Shown: positions 7,706 to 16,856, numbered from the stretch's first letter. The stretch is DNA of 64,000 nt from an uncultured Mycoplasmatota bacterium (GCA_946403755.1 CAMJBC010000006.1:1-64000), one strand, 5' to 3'. Made by a program: numbers and translations. Notes: generated from the letters alone by a model not told the origin.

Positions 7706-7822
7706 AAACGTCTCCTTTCACCTCTTATTATAGTAACTAAAGCGAAAAAGTCAAATAAAATCTATTGAAGAAAAGGTCTTATTATGTTAGAATTATTATG
7801 TACAATATGGAGGCATTATATT

Positions 7823-9238
7823 ATGAAAAAGACAGATAGTATTAAAAGTAAATTAAAAAAACTTAAAGATGATTTTGGCAAAGAAAAAGTCGAATCTATT
7901 GGTGTTTTAGATTTAAGAGAATGGGAAAGCAGAATTATTAAATTGCAATATGAAAATTCTAGATTAATTGATGAAGCTAGATATGATGTAGATGTTGATA
8001 ATGATGAATTAAGAGCTTTATTTAAAGAAAGTGATGCCTTATGGGAAGAAATGTCACAAGCTCTTGAAACAATTACTACTGTTCTTGAAGATAAAGAAAA
8101 TCAAATAGCTGATTTAGATGCTGAAATAGCTAAACAAAAAGCAATAATCAATATGTATTTAAGAAAAAGAGAAATATATGTTGATATGACTGTTGAAGAT
8201 AATCAAATGGTTAGAAATGAAGAATTAGGACCTGAATTAGCTAAATTATGTAATGCTGAATTAGAAGCAGAATTAAAGAAAATAGATAAAATAGAAGAAT
8301 TAATTCAAAGACATAAAGAAGTATGTTATGGATATAATGCTATTATTAGTGCATTGAGAAATGGTGGAGAAGTTAAAAAAGCAAAATCTACAAAAGTTAA
8401 AGAAGAACCAGAGACAGTTGAAGCTGTAACTGAAGCACCTGTAGTAGAAAAGAAAGATGATATAGACGCTGCATTTACAAATGGTGTTAGTGGAGAATTA
8501 TTAGATAGATTATTCACAAATGGTGTGAGCGGAAGCTTATTAGATAAAGCATTTGCAAATGGTGGAGAAAAATATGTTGGCTTAACTGGTACAGAAGCAC
8601 AAGCAGAAGAAAAACACGAACCTGGTGAAGATGAAGATATAGCTCAAATAAATATTCCTCATTTTGAAGATGAGGTTGCAGCAAAAGAAGAAGTTATGCC
8701 TTTAGTTATGGATGCTACTGTAGGTGAAACTATTACTGAAGCATTAGAAGAAGAACCAGATGCTGTTGCAGTAGTTAAAACTGAACCAGCTGAAGAAGTT
8801 CCTGAAGTACTAGAAGAAACTGCTAATGATACATTAGTTGATGAAGCACAAGCAGAAGCTACTGTTGAATCTCAACCAGCTGCAGTAGAAGCTGAAGCAA
8901 CTGTAGTTGCAGAAGCACAACCACAAGAAACTTTAGCACAGGCTGAAACTACTGAAACAGTAATTTTAGATAATCCTGTTAAGGCAGCTGTAGAAAAAAC
9001 AGTAGTTTTAGATAATCCAGTTGCAGAAGCAGCACCAGTTGAAGTTAGTGCTCCAGCTGTAGAGCAACAACCAGCAGCAGTAGTATTAGATACTCCAACA
9101 CCAGCAGCAGAAATAGCATCTGCTCAAACATCAGGAACTGCTGGAGTAAATGAAGAAGCAACTGAGATGGTAGATTGGGCTACATTCTTTGATAATTTTG
9201 AAAAAGATAAAGAACAAGAACTAGTAAAAGCTGCTTAA
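7823..9238 (+). CDS. Coiled-coil protein with NGVSG repeats and Ala/Val/Glu-rich tail
   Basis: A 471-residue protein with no membrane segment or signal peptide. Residues about 1-170 are charged and predicted coiled coil. Residues about 218-250 hold two 13-residue repeats, FTNGVSGELLDRL and FTNGVSGSLLDKA, and a partial third (FANGG). The rest (about 270-450) is low-complexity, acidic and rich in Ala, Val, Pro, Glu and Gln, with recurring VxLDNPV/VVLDTP motifs. It ends in a short conserved-looking tail, EMVDWATFFDNFEKDKEQE. TGGAGG lies nine bases before the ATG at 7823, which decides the start over the upstream ATG at 7784. The architecture suggests a scaffold whose short motifs bind a partner several times. 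Function unknown. Confidence 0.75.
   Translation: MKKTDSIKSKLKKLKDDFGKEKVESIGVLDLREWESRIIKLQYENSRLIDEARYDVDVDNDELRALFKESDALWEEMSQALETITTVLEDKENQIADLDAEIAKQKAIINMYLRKREIYVDMTVEDNQMVRNEELGPELAKLCNAELEAELKKIDKIEELIQRHKEVCYGYNAIISALRNGGEVKKAKSTKVKEEPETVEAVTEAPVVEKKDDIDAAFTNGVSGELLDRLFTNGVSGSLLDKAFANGGEKYVGLTGTEAQAEEKHEPGEDEDIAQINIPHFEDEVAAKEEVMPLVMDATVGETITEALEEEPDAVAVVKTEPAEEVPEVLEETANDTLVDEAQAEATVESQPAAVEAEATVVAEAQPQETLAQAETTETVILDNPVKAAVEKTVVLDNPVAEAAPVEVSAPAVEQQPAAVVLDTPTPAAEIASAQTSGTAGVNEEATEMVDWATFFDNFEKDKEQELVKAA
8474..8566 (+). repeat. Two 39-bp in-frame repeats plus partial third
   Basis: Units 8474-8512 and 8513-8551 encode FTNGVSG(E/S)LLD(R/K)(L/A); 8552-8566 encodes FANGG. The DNA copies have diverged, so the duplication is old or under selection at protein level. 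Confidence 0.8.
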
Positions 9239-9239
9239 T

Positions 9240-9268
9240 TTGACAAAAATACAAAAATAAGTTATAAT
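9240..9268 (+). promoter_or_regulatory. Consensus promoter of the trpS T-box transcript
   Basis: TTGACA (9240-9245), 17 bp spacer, TATAAT (9263-9268). One of the few promoters here with a full consensus -35. Confidence 0.85.
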
Positions 9269-9274
9269 ATGTTG

Positions 9275-9510
9275 CGTTAAATCGATGCATGAGAAGAGTA
9301 ATTAAACAAATAATATTAAAGAGAGTAACTGGTGGTGTGAAGTTATATATTATGTTTAATGAATGGGCTCATGGGAAGGAAGCTGAATTTATAGTAGGCT
9401 ATCACGGAAGCTACCCGTTACCACGTAGCATATATATGATGGTATATATTAAGGTGGCATAAAAAGCAAGAATACTCTTGTCCTTATAGGATAAGAGTTT
9501 TTATTTTAGG
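9275..9510 (+). ncRNA. T-box riboswitch, tryptophan-specific
   Basis: The leader between the promoter and trpS senses uncharged tRNA-Trp and lets transcription continue when charging is low. Seen: a stem I region with the AGAGAGTAACTGGTGGTGTG stretch (9320-9339) typical of T-boxes; a specifier TGG at 9364-9366 in the context GAATGGGC; the T-box core AAGGTGGCA (9451-9459), whose TGGC can pair with the GCCA 3' end of tRNA-Trp; and a terminator at 9474-9505. The core departs from the usual AGGGTGGNACCGCG after TGGC. The leader fills the only long non-coding gap around here (9239-9518). Confidence 0.9.
9474..9505 (+). terminator. T-box regulated terminator
   Basis: ACTCTTGTCCT (9474-9484) pairs with AGGATAAGAGT (9488-9498) with one G-U pair, then TTTTTATTTT. 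It forms when tRNA-Trp is charged. Confidence 0.85.
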
Positions 9511-9518
9511 AGGAAAAA

Positions 9519-10499
9519 ATGAAAAAGATGTTAACAGGACTTCAACCAACAGGAATCATTACTTTAGGTAATTATATTGGTTCTATAAAACAAATGGTTG
9601 AAAATCAAGGAAAATATGAATCATACATTTTTGTAGCAGATATGCATGCTATTACAGTTAATGATGATAAAAGAAATTTAAAAGAGAACACAAGAAGTTT
9701 AGTTGCTCTTTATTTAGCATGCGGAATTGATCCAAAATTAAATACAATATTTGTTCAATCACAAAATGAATATCATGCAAATTTAGGATACTTTTTAGAA
9801 TGTAATTCTTATTTTGGTGAGTTAAGTAGAATGCATCAATTTAAAGAAAAAAGTAAAAAGAGTGAAAGTTTTACAGTTGGTTTATTAACATATCCAGTTT
9901 TAATGGCTGCAGATATTCTATTATATGATGCTGATATAGTACCAGTTGGAATAGATCAAAAACAACATGTTGAATTAGCTAGAGATATAGCAATTAGATT
10001 TAATAAAAGATATGGTGATACATTTGTAGTACCTAATCCTGAAATTAAATCTGAAGGTACTAAAATAGCTGATTTATTAGATCCAACTATTAAAATGAGT
10101 AAATCTAATGAAAATCAAAATGGTGTTATTAGATTATTAGATGAACCAGAAGTAATTAGAAAGAAAATTATGAGAGCGACAACTGATAGTGAAATGTTAG
10201 TTAAATATGATCCAGAAAATAAACCTGGAATATCTAATTTATTAAATATTTATATTTCTATTACAGGAAAAACTATGGAAGAAGCAGAAAAAGAATTTGA
10301 TGGATGTAATTATGGAACATTTAAAACTAAAGTTGCTGATGTAGTAGTAGAAAAAATAAGTGAAATTCAAAAGAAATATTATGAATATTTAAATAGTGAT
10401 GAATTAGATAAGATACTTGCTGATGGAAGAGAAAAATCTAGAGAAATTGCTAAGAAAAAGTATGAACTTGTTAAAGAAAAAATAGGTTTTTATAATTAA
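9519..10499 (+). CDS. trpS: Tryptophanyl-tRNA synthetase
   Basis: A 326-residue class I aminoacyl-tRNA synthetase that charges tRNA-Trp. Seen: the HIGH-equivalent motif in LQPTGIITLGNYIGS (8-22), the FVADMHAIT segment of the active site (about 41-49), and the KMSKS loop in IKMSKSNENQNG (about 193-204). Length fits the bacterial TrpRS family. AGGAGG lies six bases before the ATG. It is the only gene of its transcript, controlled by the Trp T-box leader and closed by the terminator at 10511. Confidence 0.97.
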   Translation: MKKMLTGLQPTGIITLGNYIGSIKQMVENQGKYESYIFVADMHAITVNDDKRNLKENTRSLVALYLACGIDPKLNTIFVQSQNEYHANLGYFLECNSYFGELSRMHQFKEKSKKSESFTVGLLTYPVLMAADILLYDADIVPVGIDQKQHVELARDIAIRFNKRYGDTFVVPNPEIKSEGTKIADLLDPTIKMSKSNENQNGVIRLLDEPEVIRKKIMRATTDSEMLVKYDPENKPGISNLLNIYISITGKTMEEAEKEFDGCNYGTFKTKVADVVVEKISEIQKKYYEYLNSDELDKILADGREKSREIAKKKYELVKEKIGFYN

Positions 10500-10510
10500 C
10501 TTTACATTAA

Positions 10511-10537
10511 AAAAATCGATTATTTCGATTTTTTTAT
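10511..10537 (+). terminator. Rho-independent terminator
   Basis: AAAAATCGA (10511-10519) pairs with TCGATTTTT (10525-10533). Ends trpS. Confidence 0.85.
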
Positions 10538-10570
10538 TTTGATATGATAATATTAATATAGAGGTGTAAT

Positions 10571-11932
10571 ATGGAAGTATTAAAAACTATTTTTAGAGAA
10601 TATGATATAAGAGGAGTATATGGTACTGAACTAAGTGATGAACTTGCTTATAATATAGGAAGAGCATTTGGTACTAAACTTAGAAGACAAAATATACCTG
10701 CTACTGTAGTAGCATATGATAATAGATTATCTAGTGTTAATTTAGAAAAAAATTTAGTTCAAGGATTAGTTGATACAGGCATAGTTGTTAAAAGATTAGG
10801 TCTTGCTACAACACCTATGTGTTATTTTGGCGCAAATTATTTGGGAACTAATTCTAGTATGATGATTACAGCATCACATAATCCAAAGGAATATAATGGT
10901 TTTAAATTTTCATATAATGGAATACATAATGCTTATGGACCTGCTGTAATGGAAATACATGATTTAATAGAAAAAGAAGATTATGAAAATGGAGTAGGTA
11001 GAGTAGAAGATGTAGATTTAAGAGAAGCATATATTAAACTAATATGTGATAAATTACATTTTGGAAATAAAAGAATTAAAGTAATATATGATTGTGGAAA
11101 TGGTACTGGTAGTGTAATAGCAGGTGATGTATTTAAACATTTACCACAAGTAGATGCAACTGGTATATTTGATGAATCAGATGGAAACTTCCCAAATCAT
11201 CATCCAGATCCATGCGTTGAAGAAAATCTAACTGTATTAAAACAAAAAGTATTAGAAAGTCATGCTGATTGTGGAGTAGGTTATGATGGAGATGCTGATA
11301 GAGTAGGATTTGTAGATGAAAAAGGTACATTTATTGAAATAGATAAATTTTTAGCAGTAATGTGGGATTATTTATATGATAAAGTTGATAAAAAAGAATG
11401 TTTATTTGATGTTAAATGTTCTAAAACTTTAGAAGATGAATTAAATAAACTAGGTGTAAAACCAGTTGAATATAGAACAGGTAATTCATATACAAGAGCT
11501 GCTTCTGCTGAAGGAGATTATCCATTAAGTGGAGAATTATCAGGACATGTATATTTTAGAGATAGATGGCCAGGATACGATGATGGTATCTATGTAGGTA
11601 TGAGACTTATAGAGATGTTATCTAATAGTGATAGACCTCTTAGTAGTTATTTAGAGAATTTAGAAAAATATTATTCTACACCTGAAATAAAAGTTCATGT
11701 AGATGATGATAAAAAGTTCGGTGTAGTTGATAAAATAAGAGAATATTGTGAATCTAGAAACTATAAATTTATAACTATAGATGGTGTTAAAGTTAAATTT
11801 GATGATGGATTTGCTTTAGTAAGAGCATCTAATACTGGACCAAATATTACTATGAGATTTGAATCTAAATCACAAGAAAAATTAGATCAAATTAAAAATG
11901 AATTTGAAACTGAATTAAACAAATATATATAA
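10571..11932 (+). CDS. Phosphomannomutase/phosphoglucomutase family enzyme
   Basis: A 453-residue alpha-D-phosphohexomutase, which interconverts hexose 1- and 6-phosphates and so feeds sugar nucleotides for envelope polymers. Seen: FREYDIRGVYG (8-18), the active serine loop TASHNPKEYNGFK (about 100-112), the metal-binding DGDADR in GYDGDADRVGF (about 237-247), the sugar-specificity loop SGELSGHVYF (about 320-330), and the phosphate-binding RASNTGPNITMRFE (about 417-430). The GELSGH and RASNTxP forms fit the PMM/PGM (ManB/AlgC) group and not GlmM. Which sugar it prefers cannot be read from sequence. GAGGTG precedes the ATG. Confidence 0.93.
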   Translation: MEVLKTIFREYDIRGVYGTELSDELAYNIGRAFGTKLRRQNIPATVVAYDNRLSSVNLEKNLVQGLVDTGIVVKRLGLATTPMCYFGANYLGTNSSMMITASHNPKEYNGFKFSYNGIHNAYGPAVMEIHDLIEKEDYENGVGRVEDVDLREAYIKLICDKLHFGNKRIKVIYDCGNGTGSVIAGDVFKHLPQVDATGIFDESDGNFPNHHPDPCVEENLTVLKQKVLESHADCGVGYDGDADRVGFVDEKGTFIEIDKFLAVMWDYLYDKVDKKECLFDVKCSKTLEDELNKLGVKPVEYRTGNSYTRAASAEGDYPLSGELSGHVYFRDRWPGYDDGIYVGMRLIEMLSNSDRPLSSYLENLEKYYSTPEIKVHVDDDKKFGVVDKIREYCESRNYKFITIDGVKVKFDDGFALVRASNTGPNITMRFESKSQEKLDQIKNEFETELNKYI

Positions 11933-11959
11933 AATGCTGTACAATACAGCATTTTTTTG
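11932..11959 (+). terminator. Rho-independent terminator
   Basis: AAATGCTGTA (11932-11941) pairs with TACAGCATTT (11945-11954), then a T-run. Overlaps the last base of the mutase stop. Confidence 0.85.
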
Positions 11960-11966
11960 TTATAAT
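11958..11966 (+). promoter_or_regulatory. Extended -10 promoter
   Basis: TGTTATAAT directly behind the preceding terminator, reading into the gene at 11995. Confidence 0.6.
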
Positions 11967-11994
11967 ATGTGCCAATTTGAGGGGGTTGCTAAAA

Positions 11995-13242
11995 ATGGAA
12001 AAAATACCATATGATTATATATTTTTTCTAATGTTTCATTGTTTAAGAAAATTTGGAGATAGAAACTATGTAGAACTTGATGTTGTACCAGATTTTTTAA
12101 TGCAAGTTCTTGAACTAGCTAAGGAAAATGCAAAAGAAGAATTATCTGAAGAAATTGAATTTGAAGAAATAAATGTAGAAGAAGAATTAAATGAATTTTT
12201 AGATACTTTTAGTGAATATTTCTATGTAGAAGATGAGAGAATTTACTTATTTGATAGTGTAAGTAGTAAAAAGATTGAAGAAGAATTAGCAAATTCTATA
12301 TCTAATGATAGACAAGAAGAAATATTTGATATAGATTTTCAAAATCTAGATTTACTTTCAATCATACATGCAACATATATGCATAGAGAATACAAAAAGC
12401 TTAATAGATTTGAGAAGAAACTAGAACAATCATACATTGATTATTTTAAAAATCCTGATCCAGCACACTCTCGTTTACTAAAACAATGTATGTTAATTAA
12501 AGCTAGTACATTATCTATACTAGAAACATTACCATATTATTGTTTAGATGCATTATATTTAGTAAATGTTGATGCTATGGATGAAACTGAAATTAAATAT
12601 CCTACTAGTCCTGTAGATAGAGATTTATGGGATGAATTTCCTCATCATGGAGATATAAATTTTGGTAGTGTATTTAATGAATTACCTCAATATGCAATAT
12701 TTGGTGAAGGCTCAATAGCATATGATAAATTAGATAATGTAATACAAGATGCTTATGACAAAAAAAGTCCTCATCGTGATCCAAGTATAGATGAATTAAA
12801 TAGAAGATATGAAGAATATCATAAAATACAAGAAAAAATATATATAAATTTCCTTAGAAATTTAAATGAATATTTAAAAACACATGAAGCTACTGAAGAA
12901 TTATTGCGTTCAAAAGCTAGATTATTATATTATTTTGATGATATAAATTTATGTATATTTGATGATAAGAATTTTGATTCATATTGTGAAACTGTTGATA
13001 AAATAACTATTAACCCAGGTGATTTATTAAAACTTAAAGATGAAGTTACTTTCTTTATTGGTGAATTATTTTATGGCCAAGATGTAAAACATATACCTCA
13101 AAAATTATTATTAATGAAAACATATTATGATTTATCTCATGATGAAGATTTTTTATTAGCGTTTTCAGTATTTAAAGATTTACCTCATTTTGAAGAATAT
13201 AAGAAAGTTATTTTTGGCAATAATATGAAACTAACTATGTAA
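11995..13242 (+). CDS. Hypothetical acidic cytoplasmic protein, 415 aa
   Basis: Not recognised. A long, acidic, mostly helical protein without membrane segments, signal peptide or P-loop. Residues about 35-65 are strongly acidic (ELSEEIEFEEINVEEELNEF). A TTG at 11977 is in frame, but GGGGG sits nine bases before the ATG at 11995, which I take as the start. It has its own extended -10 (11958-11966) and a terminator (13264-13295), so it is a single-gene unit. The acidic helical make-up recalls the putative metalloprotease at 35608, but I see no HExxH here. Confidence 0.75.
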   Translation: MEKIPYDYIFFLMFHCLRKFGDRNYVELDVVPDFLMQVLELAKENAKEELSEEIEFEEINVEEELNEFLDTFSEYFYVEDERIYLFDSVSSKKIEEELANSISNDRQEEIFDIDFQNLDLLSIIHATYMHREYKKLNRFEKKLEQSYIDYFKNPDPAHSRLLKQCMLIKASTLSILETLPYYCLDALYLVNVDAMDETEIKYPTSPVDRDLWDEFPHHGDINFGSVFNELPQYAIFGEGSIAYDKLDNVIQDAYDKKSPHRDPSIDELNRRYEEYHKIQEKIYINFLRNLNEYLKTHEATEELLRSKARLLYYFDDINLCIFDDKNFDSYCETVDKITINPGDLLKLKDEVTFFIGELFYGQDVKHIPQKLLLMKTYYDLSHDEDFLLAFSVFKDLPHFEEYKKVIFGNNMKLTM

Positions 13243-13263
13243 TTCGTAAAAAAATGTAAATAG

Positions 13264-13295
13264 AACGTGTATTTCAATGAAAACACGTTTTTATT
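13264..13295 (+). terminator. Rho-independent terminator
   Basis: AACGTGT (13264-13270) pairs with ACACGTT (13283-13289), then TTTTATT. An in-frame ATG at 13277 lies inside this hairpin, which argues against it as the start of the next gene. Confidence 0.75.
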
Positions 13296-13321
13296 ATGGT
13301 AAAATTATATTGGTGGATTGC

Positions 13322-14065
13322 ATGCAATATAAATATAAAAATATAAGCATTAATTATGATTTTTATGATAACAAGTCAGATACAAATCTGATTTATTTGC
13401 ATGGTTGGGGACAAAATATTCAAATGATGAATCCAATAGCAAAACCATTTATTAAAACATGTAACGTATTAATTATTGATTTACCTGGTTTTGGTCTTAG
13501 TGATGAACCAGAAGATGTATGGTCTATATTTGATTATGCAGAAATGGTACATGAACTATCTAAAAAATTAAAAATGAATAATCCAATAGTAATAGGGCAT
13601 TCTTTTGGTGGAAAAATAACTATTGCATTTGCTAGTAAATATAAAACTAAAAAGATTGTTTTATTAGCAAGTCCATATAAAATATCTAGAAAGACTAAGA
13701 GTGTTAAAACTAAGATATTAAAAGGGCTTAAAAAAGTACCTGTATTAAAAAGATTAGAACCTTGGGCTAAAAATATGCTAGGTTCTACTGATTATAAGAA
13801 TGCATCTGAAATGATGAGAAAAATACTTGTTAAACATTTAAATTTAGATTTAACAAAAGATGCAAGTAAAATAGATTGTCCTACGTTATTAATATGGGGT
13901 ACTAATGATAATGATGCTCCTTATGAAAATGCATTAGAATTAGAAAAACTAATATCTAATTGTGGATTAGTAACATATGAAGGATGCACTCACTATGCAT
14001 ATTTAGAAAGATTAGATCAAACTAACAATGTATTAAGAAGTTTTATAGGAAGTGATAAAAAGTGA
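13322..14065 (+). CDS. Alpha/beta hydrolase in the murF-ddl operon
   Basis: A 247-residue soluble hydrolase. Seen: the oxyanion-hole LHGWGQN (about 24-30), the nucleophile elbow GHSFGG (about 94-99), an acid candidate in LLIWGTNDNDAP (about 200-211) and the histidine in GCTHYAYLE (about 225-233), so the Ser-Asp-His triad looks complete. The substrate is unknown. I start at ATG 13322 because GGTGG precedes it and the earlier ATG (13277) sits in a terminator. It overlaps murF by four bases (GTGA), which indicates coupled translation; with murF and ddl it forms a wall-synthesis operon, so a role on a wall precursor, lipid or antibiotic-like ester is plausible but unproven. Confidence 0.88.
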   Translation: MQYKYKNISINYDFYDNKSDTNLIYLHGWGQNIQMMNPIAKPFIKTCNVLIIDLPGFGLSDEPEDVWSIFDYAEMVHELSKKLKMNNPIVIGHSFGGKITIAFASKYKTKKIVLLASPYKISRKTKSVKTKILKGLKKVPVLKRLEPWAKNMLGSTDYKNASEMMRKILVKHLNLDLTKDASKIDCPTLLIWGTNDNDAPYENALELEKLISNCGLVTYEGCTHYAYLERLDQTNNVLRSFIGSDKK

Positions 14066-15645
14066 AAATATTATTTGTATGCTCATTATTAGTATATTTT
14101 TATTTCATATTCTATAAAAGTAAAAAATATATGCATATGCTACAACAAAATTGGTATAACGATGGAAATAGATATCTAAAATGGATAATAGATAATTTTA
14201 ATAAAGTATTTGTTAATAGTGAAGTATTATTTTTATTATTCTATTTCTTAAAAGGCTATGTATTAATAATTTGTTTTATAGCACTTTATTATATTTCATA
14301 CTTATTATTTAATAATAAAGTATCTAGGGAACAAAGTAAAAAGCCTTTAGTTATAACACACAGAATTAAAAGATTGTATGTAACTATGACTATTTTATAC
14401 TTAATAGTTATTATTCCAATAGTTATTAATTTTGAAACATGGCCAATTAATTATGGTTTATTATTAATTGGATTAATGGCATATATAAATCCTTTTGTAA
14501 TATTTTTAGCTAATATAATTAATAAACCTATAGAAAAATTAGTATTTGAACATTATAAACATAAAGCTAAAACTAAATTAAAACAAATGAAGAATTTAAA
14601 AAGAATAGGTATTACTGGTAGTTATGGTAAAACTAGTACTAAAAATTTCTTAAATGAAATATTAAATGTTAAATATAATTCATTTGCTACTGAAAAGAGT
14701 TTTAATACTATGAATGGTCTTATGATATCTATAAATAATAAACTTGATAAGTTTAGTGATATATTTATAGCAGAAATGGGAGCATTTAGAAGAGGAGAGA
14801 TAAAAGAAAAATGTAATTTTATTAAACCTCAATATGGTATATTAACAACAATAGGTACTGCTCATTTAGAAAGTTTTGGTAATATTAAGAATACTCAAAA
14901 AGCTAAATTTGAATTAATAGATTCATTACCTGAAAATGGAATAGCTGTTCTTAATATGGATGATGAATATCAAACAAGTTATGATATTAAAAGTAAATGT
15001 AAAAAAGTATGGGTATCTACTAAAAATAAAAAAGCTGATGTATACGCTTATGATATTAAATTATCAAATAAAGGTACATCATTTAAATGTGTATTTAAAG
15101 ATACAGGAAAAGAAGAAAAATTTGAAACTAAGTTATTAGGTAATGCTAATGTATATAATATTATAGAATCAGTAGCATTAGCATATAATCTTGGTATGAA
15201 TGTAACTGAAATATCAGCAGGAGTAAGAAGAATAGAACCTGTGGAACATAGATTACAATTAAGAGAATTTAATGAAAACATAACTATTATAGATGATGCA
15301 TATAATTCTAATCCAGTTGGATCATCTATGGCTGTAGATGTTCTTGGTATGATGGATGGTAAAAAAATAATTATTACTCCAGGTATGATTGAATTAGGTG
15401 ATGATCAGGATAAATATAATAGAGAATTTGGTAATCATATAGCTGAAGTGTGTGATGAAGTTGTTTTAATTGGCTTAGAACAAACAAAACCAATATATGA
15501 AGGTTTAAAAGAAAAAGGATATAGTGAAAAGAAAATACATATATTGAATGATGTAAAAGATTCATTTAAATTAATGCAAAAAATTAGTGATGGTAAAACA
15601 TATGTATTAATAGAAAATGATTTACCTGATATTTTCAATGAATAG
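14062..15645 (+). CDS. murF: MurF-like Mur ligase with N-terminal membrane domain
   Basis: A 527-residue protein likely to add D-Ala-D-Ala to UDP-MurNAc-tripeptide. Residues about 1-155 hold four or five membrane segments; from about 180 a Mur ligase follows: ATP loop GITGSYGKTSTK (183-194), the middle domain (AEMGAFRRGEIKE, TTIGTAHLESFG) and the C-terminal domain (IIDDAYNSNPVGSSMA, TPGMIELG). The end, YVLIENDLPD, replaces the usual vKGSr end of classical MurF. Typical MurF is about 450 residues and soluble, so the membrane domain is an unusual fusion that would fix the last cytoplasmic precursor step at the membrane. GTG start, overlapping the hydrolase stop by four bases; ddl follows 14 bases downstream. 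Confidence 0.85.
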   Translation: MKILFVCSLLVYFYFIFYKSKKYMHMLQQNWYNDGNRYLKWIIDNFNKVFVNSEVLFLLFYFLKGYVLIICFIALYYISYLLFNNKVSREQSKKPLVITHRIKRLYVTMTILYLIVIIPIVINFETWPINYGLLLIGLMAYINPFVIFLANIINKPIEKLVFEHYKHKAKTKLKQMKNLKRIGITGSYGKTSTKNFLNEILNVKYNSFATEKSFNTMNGLMISINNKLDKFSDIFIAEMGAFRRGEIKEKCNFIKPQYGILTTIGTAHLESFGNIKNTQKAKFELIDSLPENGIAVLNMDDEYQTSYDIKSKCKKVWVSTKNKKADVYAYDIKLSNKGTSFKCVFKDTGKEEKFETKLLGNANVYNIIESVALAYNLGMNVTEISAGVRRIEPVEHRLQLREFNENITIIDDAYNSNPVGSSMAVDVLGMMDGKKIIITPGMIELGDDQDKYNREFGNHIAEVCDEVVLIGLEQTKPIYEGLKEKGYSEKKIHILNDVKDSFKLMQKISDGKTYVLIENDLPDIFNE

Positions 15646-15659
15646 AGGAGATGAATTAA

Positions 15660-16844
15660 ATGAAAATTAAATTAGGCGTTATATTTGGTGGAGAAACAGT
15701 AGAACATGAAGTAAGTATTATATCTGCTCTACAAGCAATAAAAAGTATTGATAAAGATAAATATGATGTAGTACCAATTTATATTTCTAAAGATAGAACT
15801 TGGTATTATGGGCATATATTATTAGATATTAATACATATAAAGATATTGAAAATACAAAGAAGTATTTAAAAGAAGTAACATTATATAAAAAAGGAGATA
15901 AATTCTTTTTACAACAAACAACTGGTTTATTTAGAAAAGATTTAACTGATTTAGATGTTATTCTTCCAGTTGTACATGGTAATAATGTTGAAGATGGTAC
16001 TTTAGCAGGATATTTAGATACTATTGGTATTCCATATGTATCTAGTAGAGTTCTTGGTTCTGCTTTAGGACAAGATAAAGTTGTTATGAAACAAGTAATG
16101 GCTTCTTGTGATATACCAATTGTAGAATATACATGGTTTTATGATAATGAATATTTAGAAAATAAAGATGAAATATTAAAACGTATTAAAAAGATTGGTT
16201 ATCCAGTAGTAGTAAAACCTGCTACATTAGGTAGTAGTGTAGGTATTACATATGTTAAAAGTGAAAAAGATGTAAGAAGTGCTATTGAAGATGCTATTTC
16301 TTATGATGTAAAAGTAGTAGTAGAAAAAGCTGTAGAAAATTTAGTTGAAGTAAATGCTAGTGTTCTTGGTAATTATGAAATTCAAAAAGTTAGTCCTATT
16401 GAGGAAGTAATGGGTGAAGATGAAATATTAAGTTATCAAGATAAATACTTATCAGGTTCTAAAACAAAAGGACATGGTAGTAAAGGAATGGCATCAACTA
16501 ATAGAATTATTCCAGCTAGAATATCTGATAAATTAACTAAAGATATTCAAGAAACTGCTATTAAAGTATTTAAAGTATTAAATTTAAGTAGTGTATGTAG
16601 AATAGATTTCTTAATAGATTCTAAAACTAATAAATTCTATGTAAATGAACCAAATACTATTCCAGGTAGTTTATCATTCTATTTATGGAAAGAAGACGGA
16701 TTAGAATATAAAGAATTATTAAATGAAATGATTAATTCTTGTATAAAAGAATATAAAAATAGAGCTAGAAAAACTAGATCATTTGAATCAAATATTTTAC
16801 AAAATTTTAATGGTTCTAAAGGAACAAAAGGATTAAAAAAATAA
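15660..16844 (+). CDS. ddl: D-alanine--D-alanine ligase
   Basis: A 394-residue ATP-grasp enzyme that makes D-Ala-D-Ala, the substrate of the upstream MurF. Seen: N-terminal GGETVEHEVSIISALQA (about 10-26), ILPVVHGNNVEDGTLAGYLD (about 101-120, split here), the ATP-grasp core GYPVVVKPATLGSSVGITYV (about 180-199), CRIDFLID and the metal-binding FYVNEPNTIPGS (about 328-339). The omega-loop region does not show the VanA lactate signature, so D-Ala-D-Ala is expected. A GAGGAG site precedes the ATG. It is about 30 residues longer than most Ddl because of a basic C-terminal tail. The transcription terminator overlaps its last codons. Confidence 0.95.
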   Translation: MKIKLGVIFGGETVEHEVSIISALQAIKSIDKDKYDVVPIYISKDRTWYYGHILLDINTYKDIENTKKYLKEVTLYKKGDKFFLQQTTGLFRKDLTDLDVILPVVHGNNVEDGTLAGYLDTIGIPYVSSRVLGSALGQDKVVMKQVMASCDIPIVEYTWFYDNEYLENKDEILKRIKKIGYPVVVKPATLGSSVGITYVKSEKDVRSAIEDAISYDVKVVVEKAVENLVEVNASVLGNYEIQKVSPIEEVMGEDEILSYQDKYLSGSKTKGHGSKGMASTNRIIPARISDKLTKDIQETAIKVFKVLNLSSVCRIDFLIDSKTNKFYVNEPNTIPGSLSFYLWKEDGLEYKELLNEMINSCIKEYKNRARKTRSFESNILQNFNGSKGTKGLKK

Positions 16845-16856
16845 TCCTTTTTTATT
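16826..16856 (+). terminator. Rho-independent terminator overlapping the ddl stop
   Basis: AAAAGGATTA (16826-16835) pairs with TAATCCTTTT (16842-16851), then T-run. The 5' arm is coding sequence of ddl. Confidence 0.8.

Noticed and set aside
13277..13321. N-terminal extension of the alpha/beta hydrolase
   Set aside because: The ATG at 13277 sits inside the terminator hairpin of the upstream gene; the conserved fold begins after 13322.
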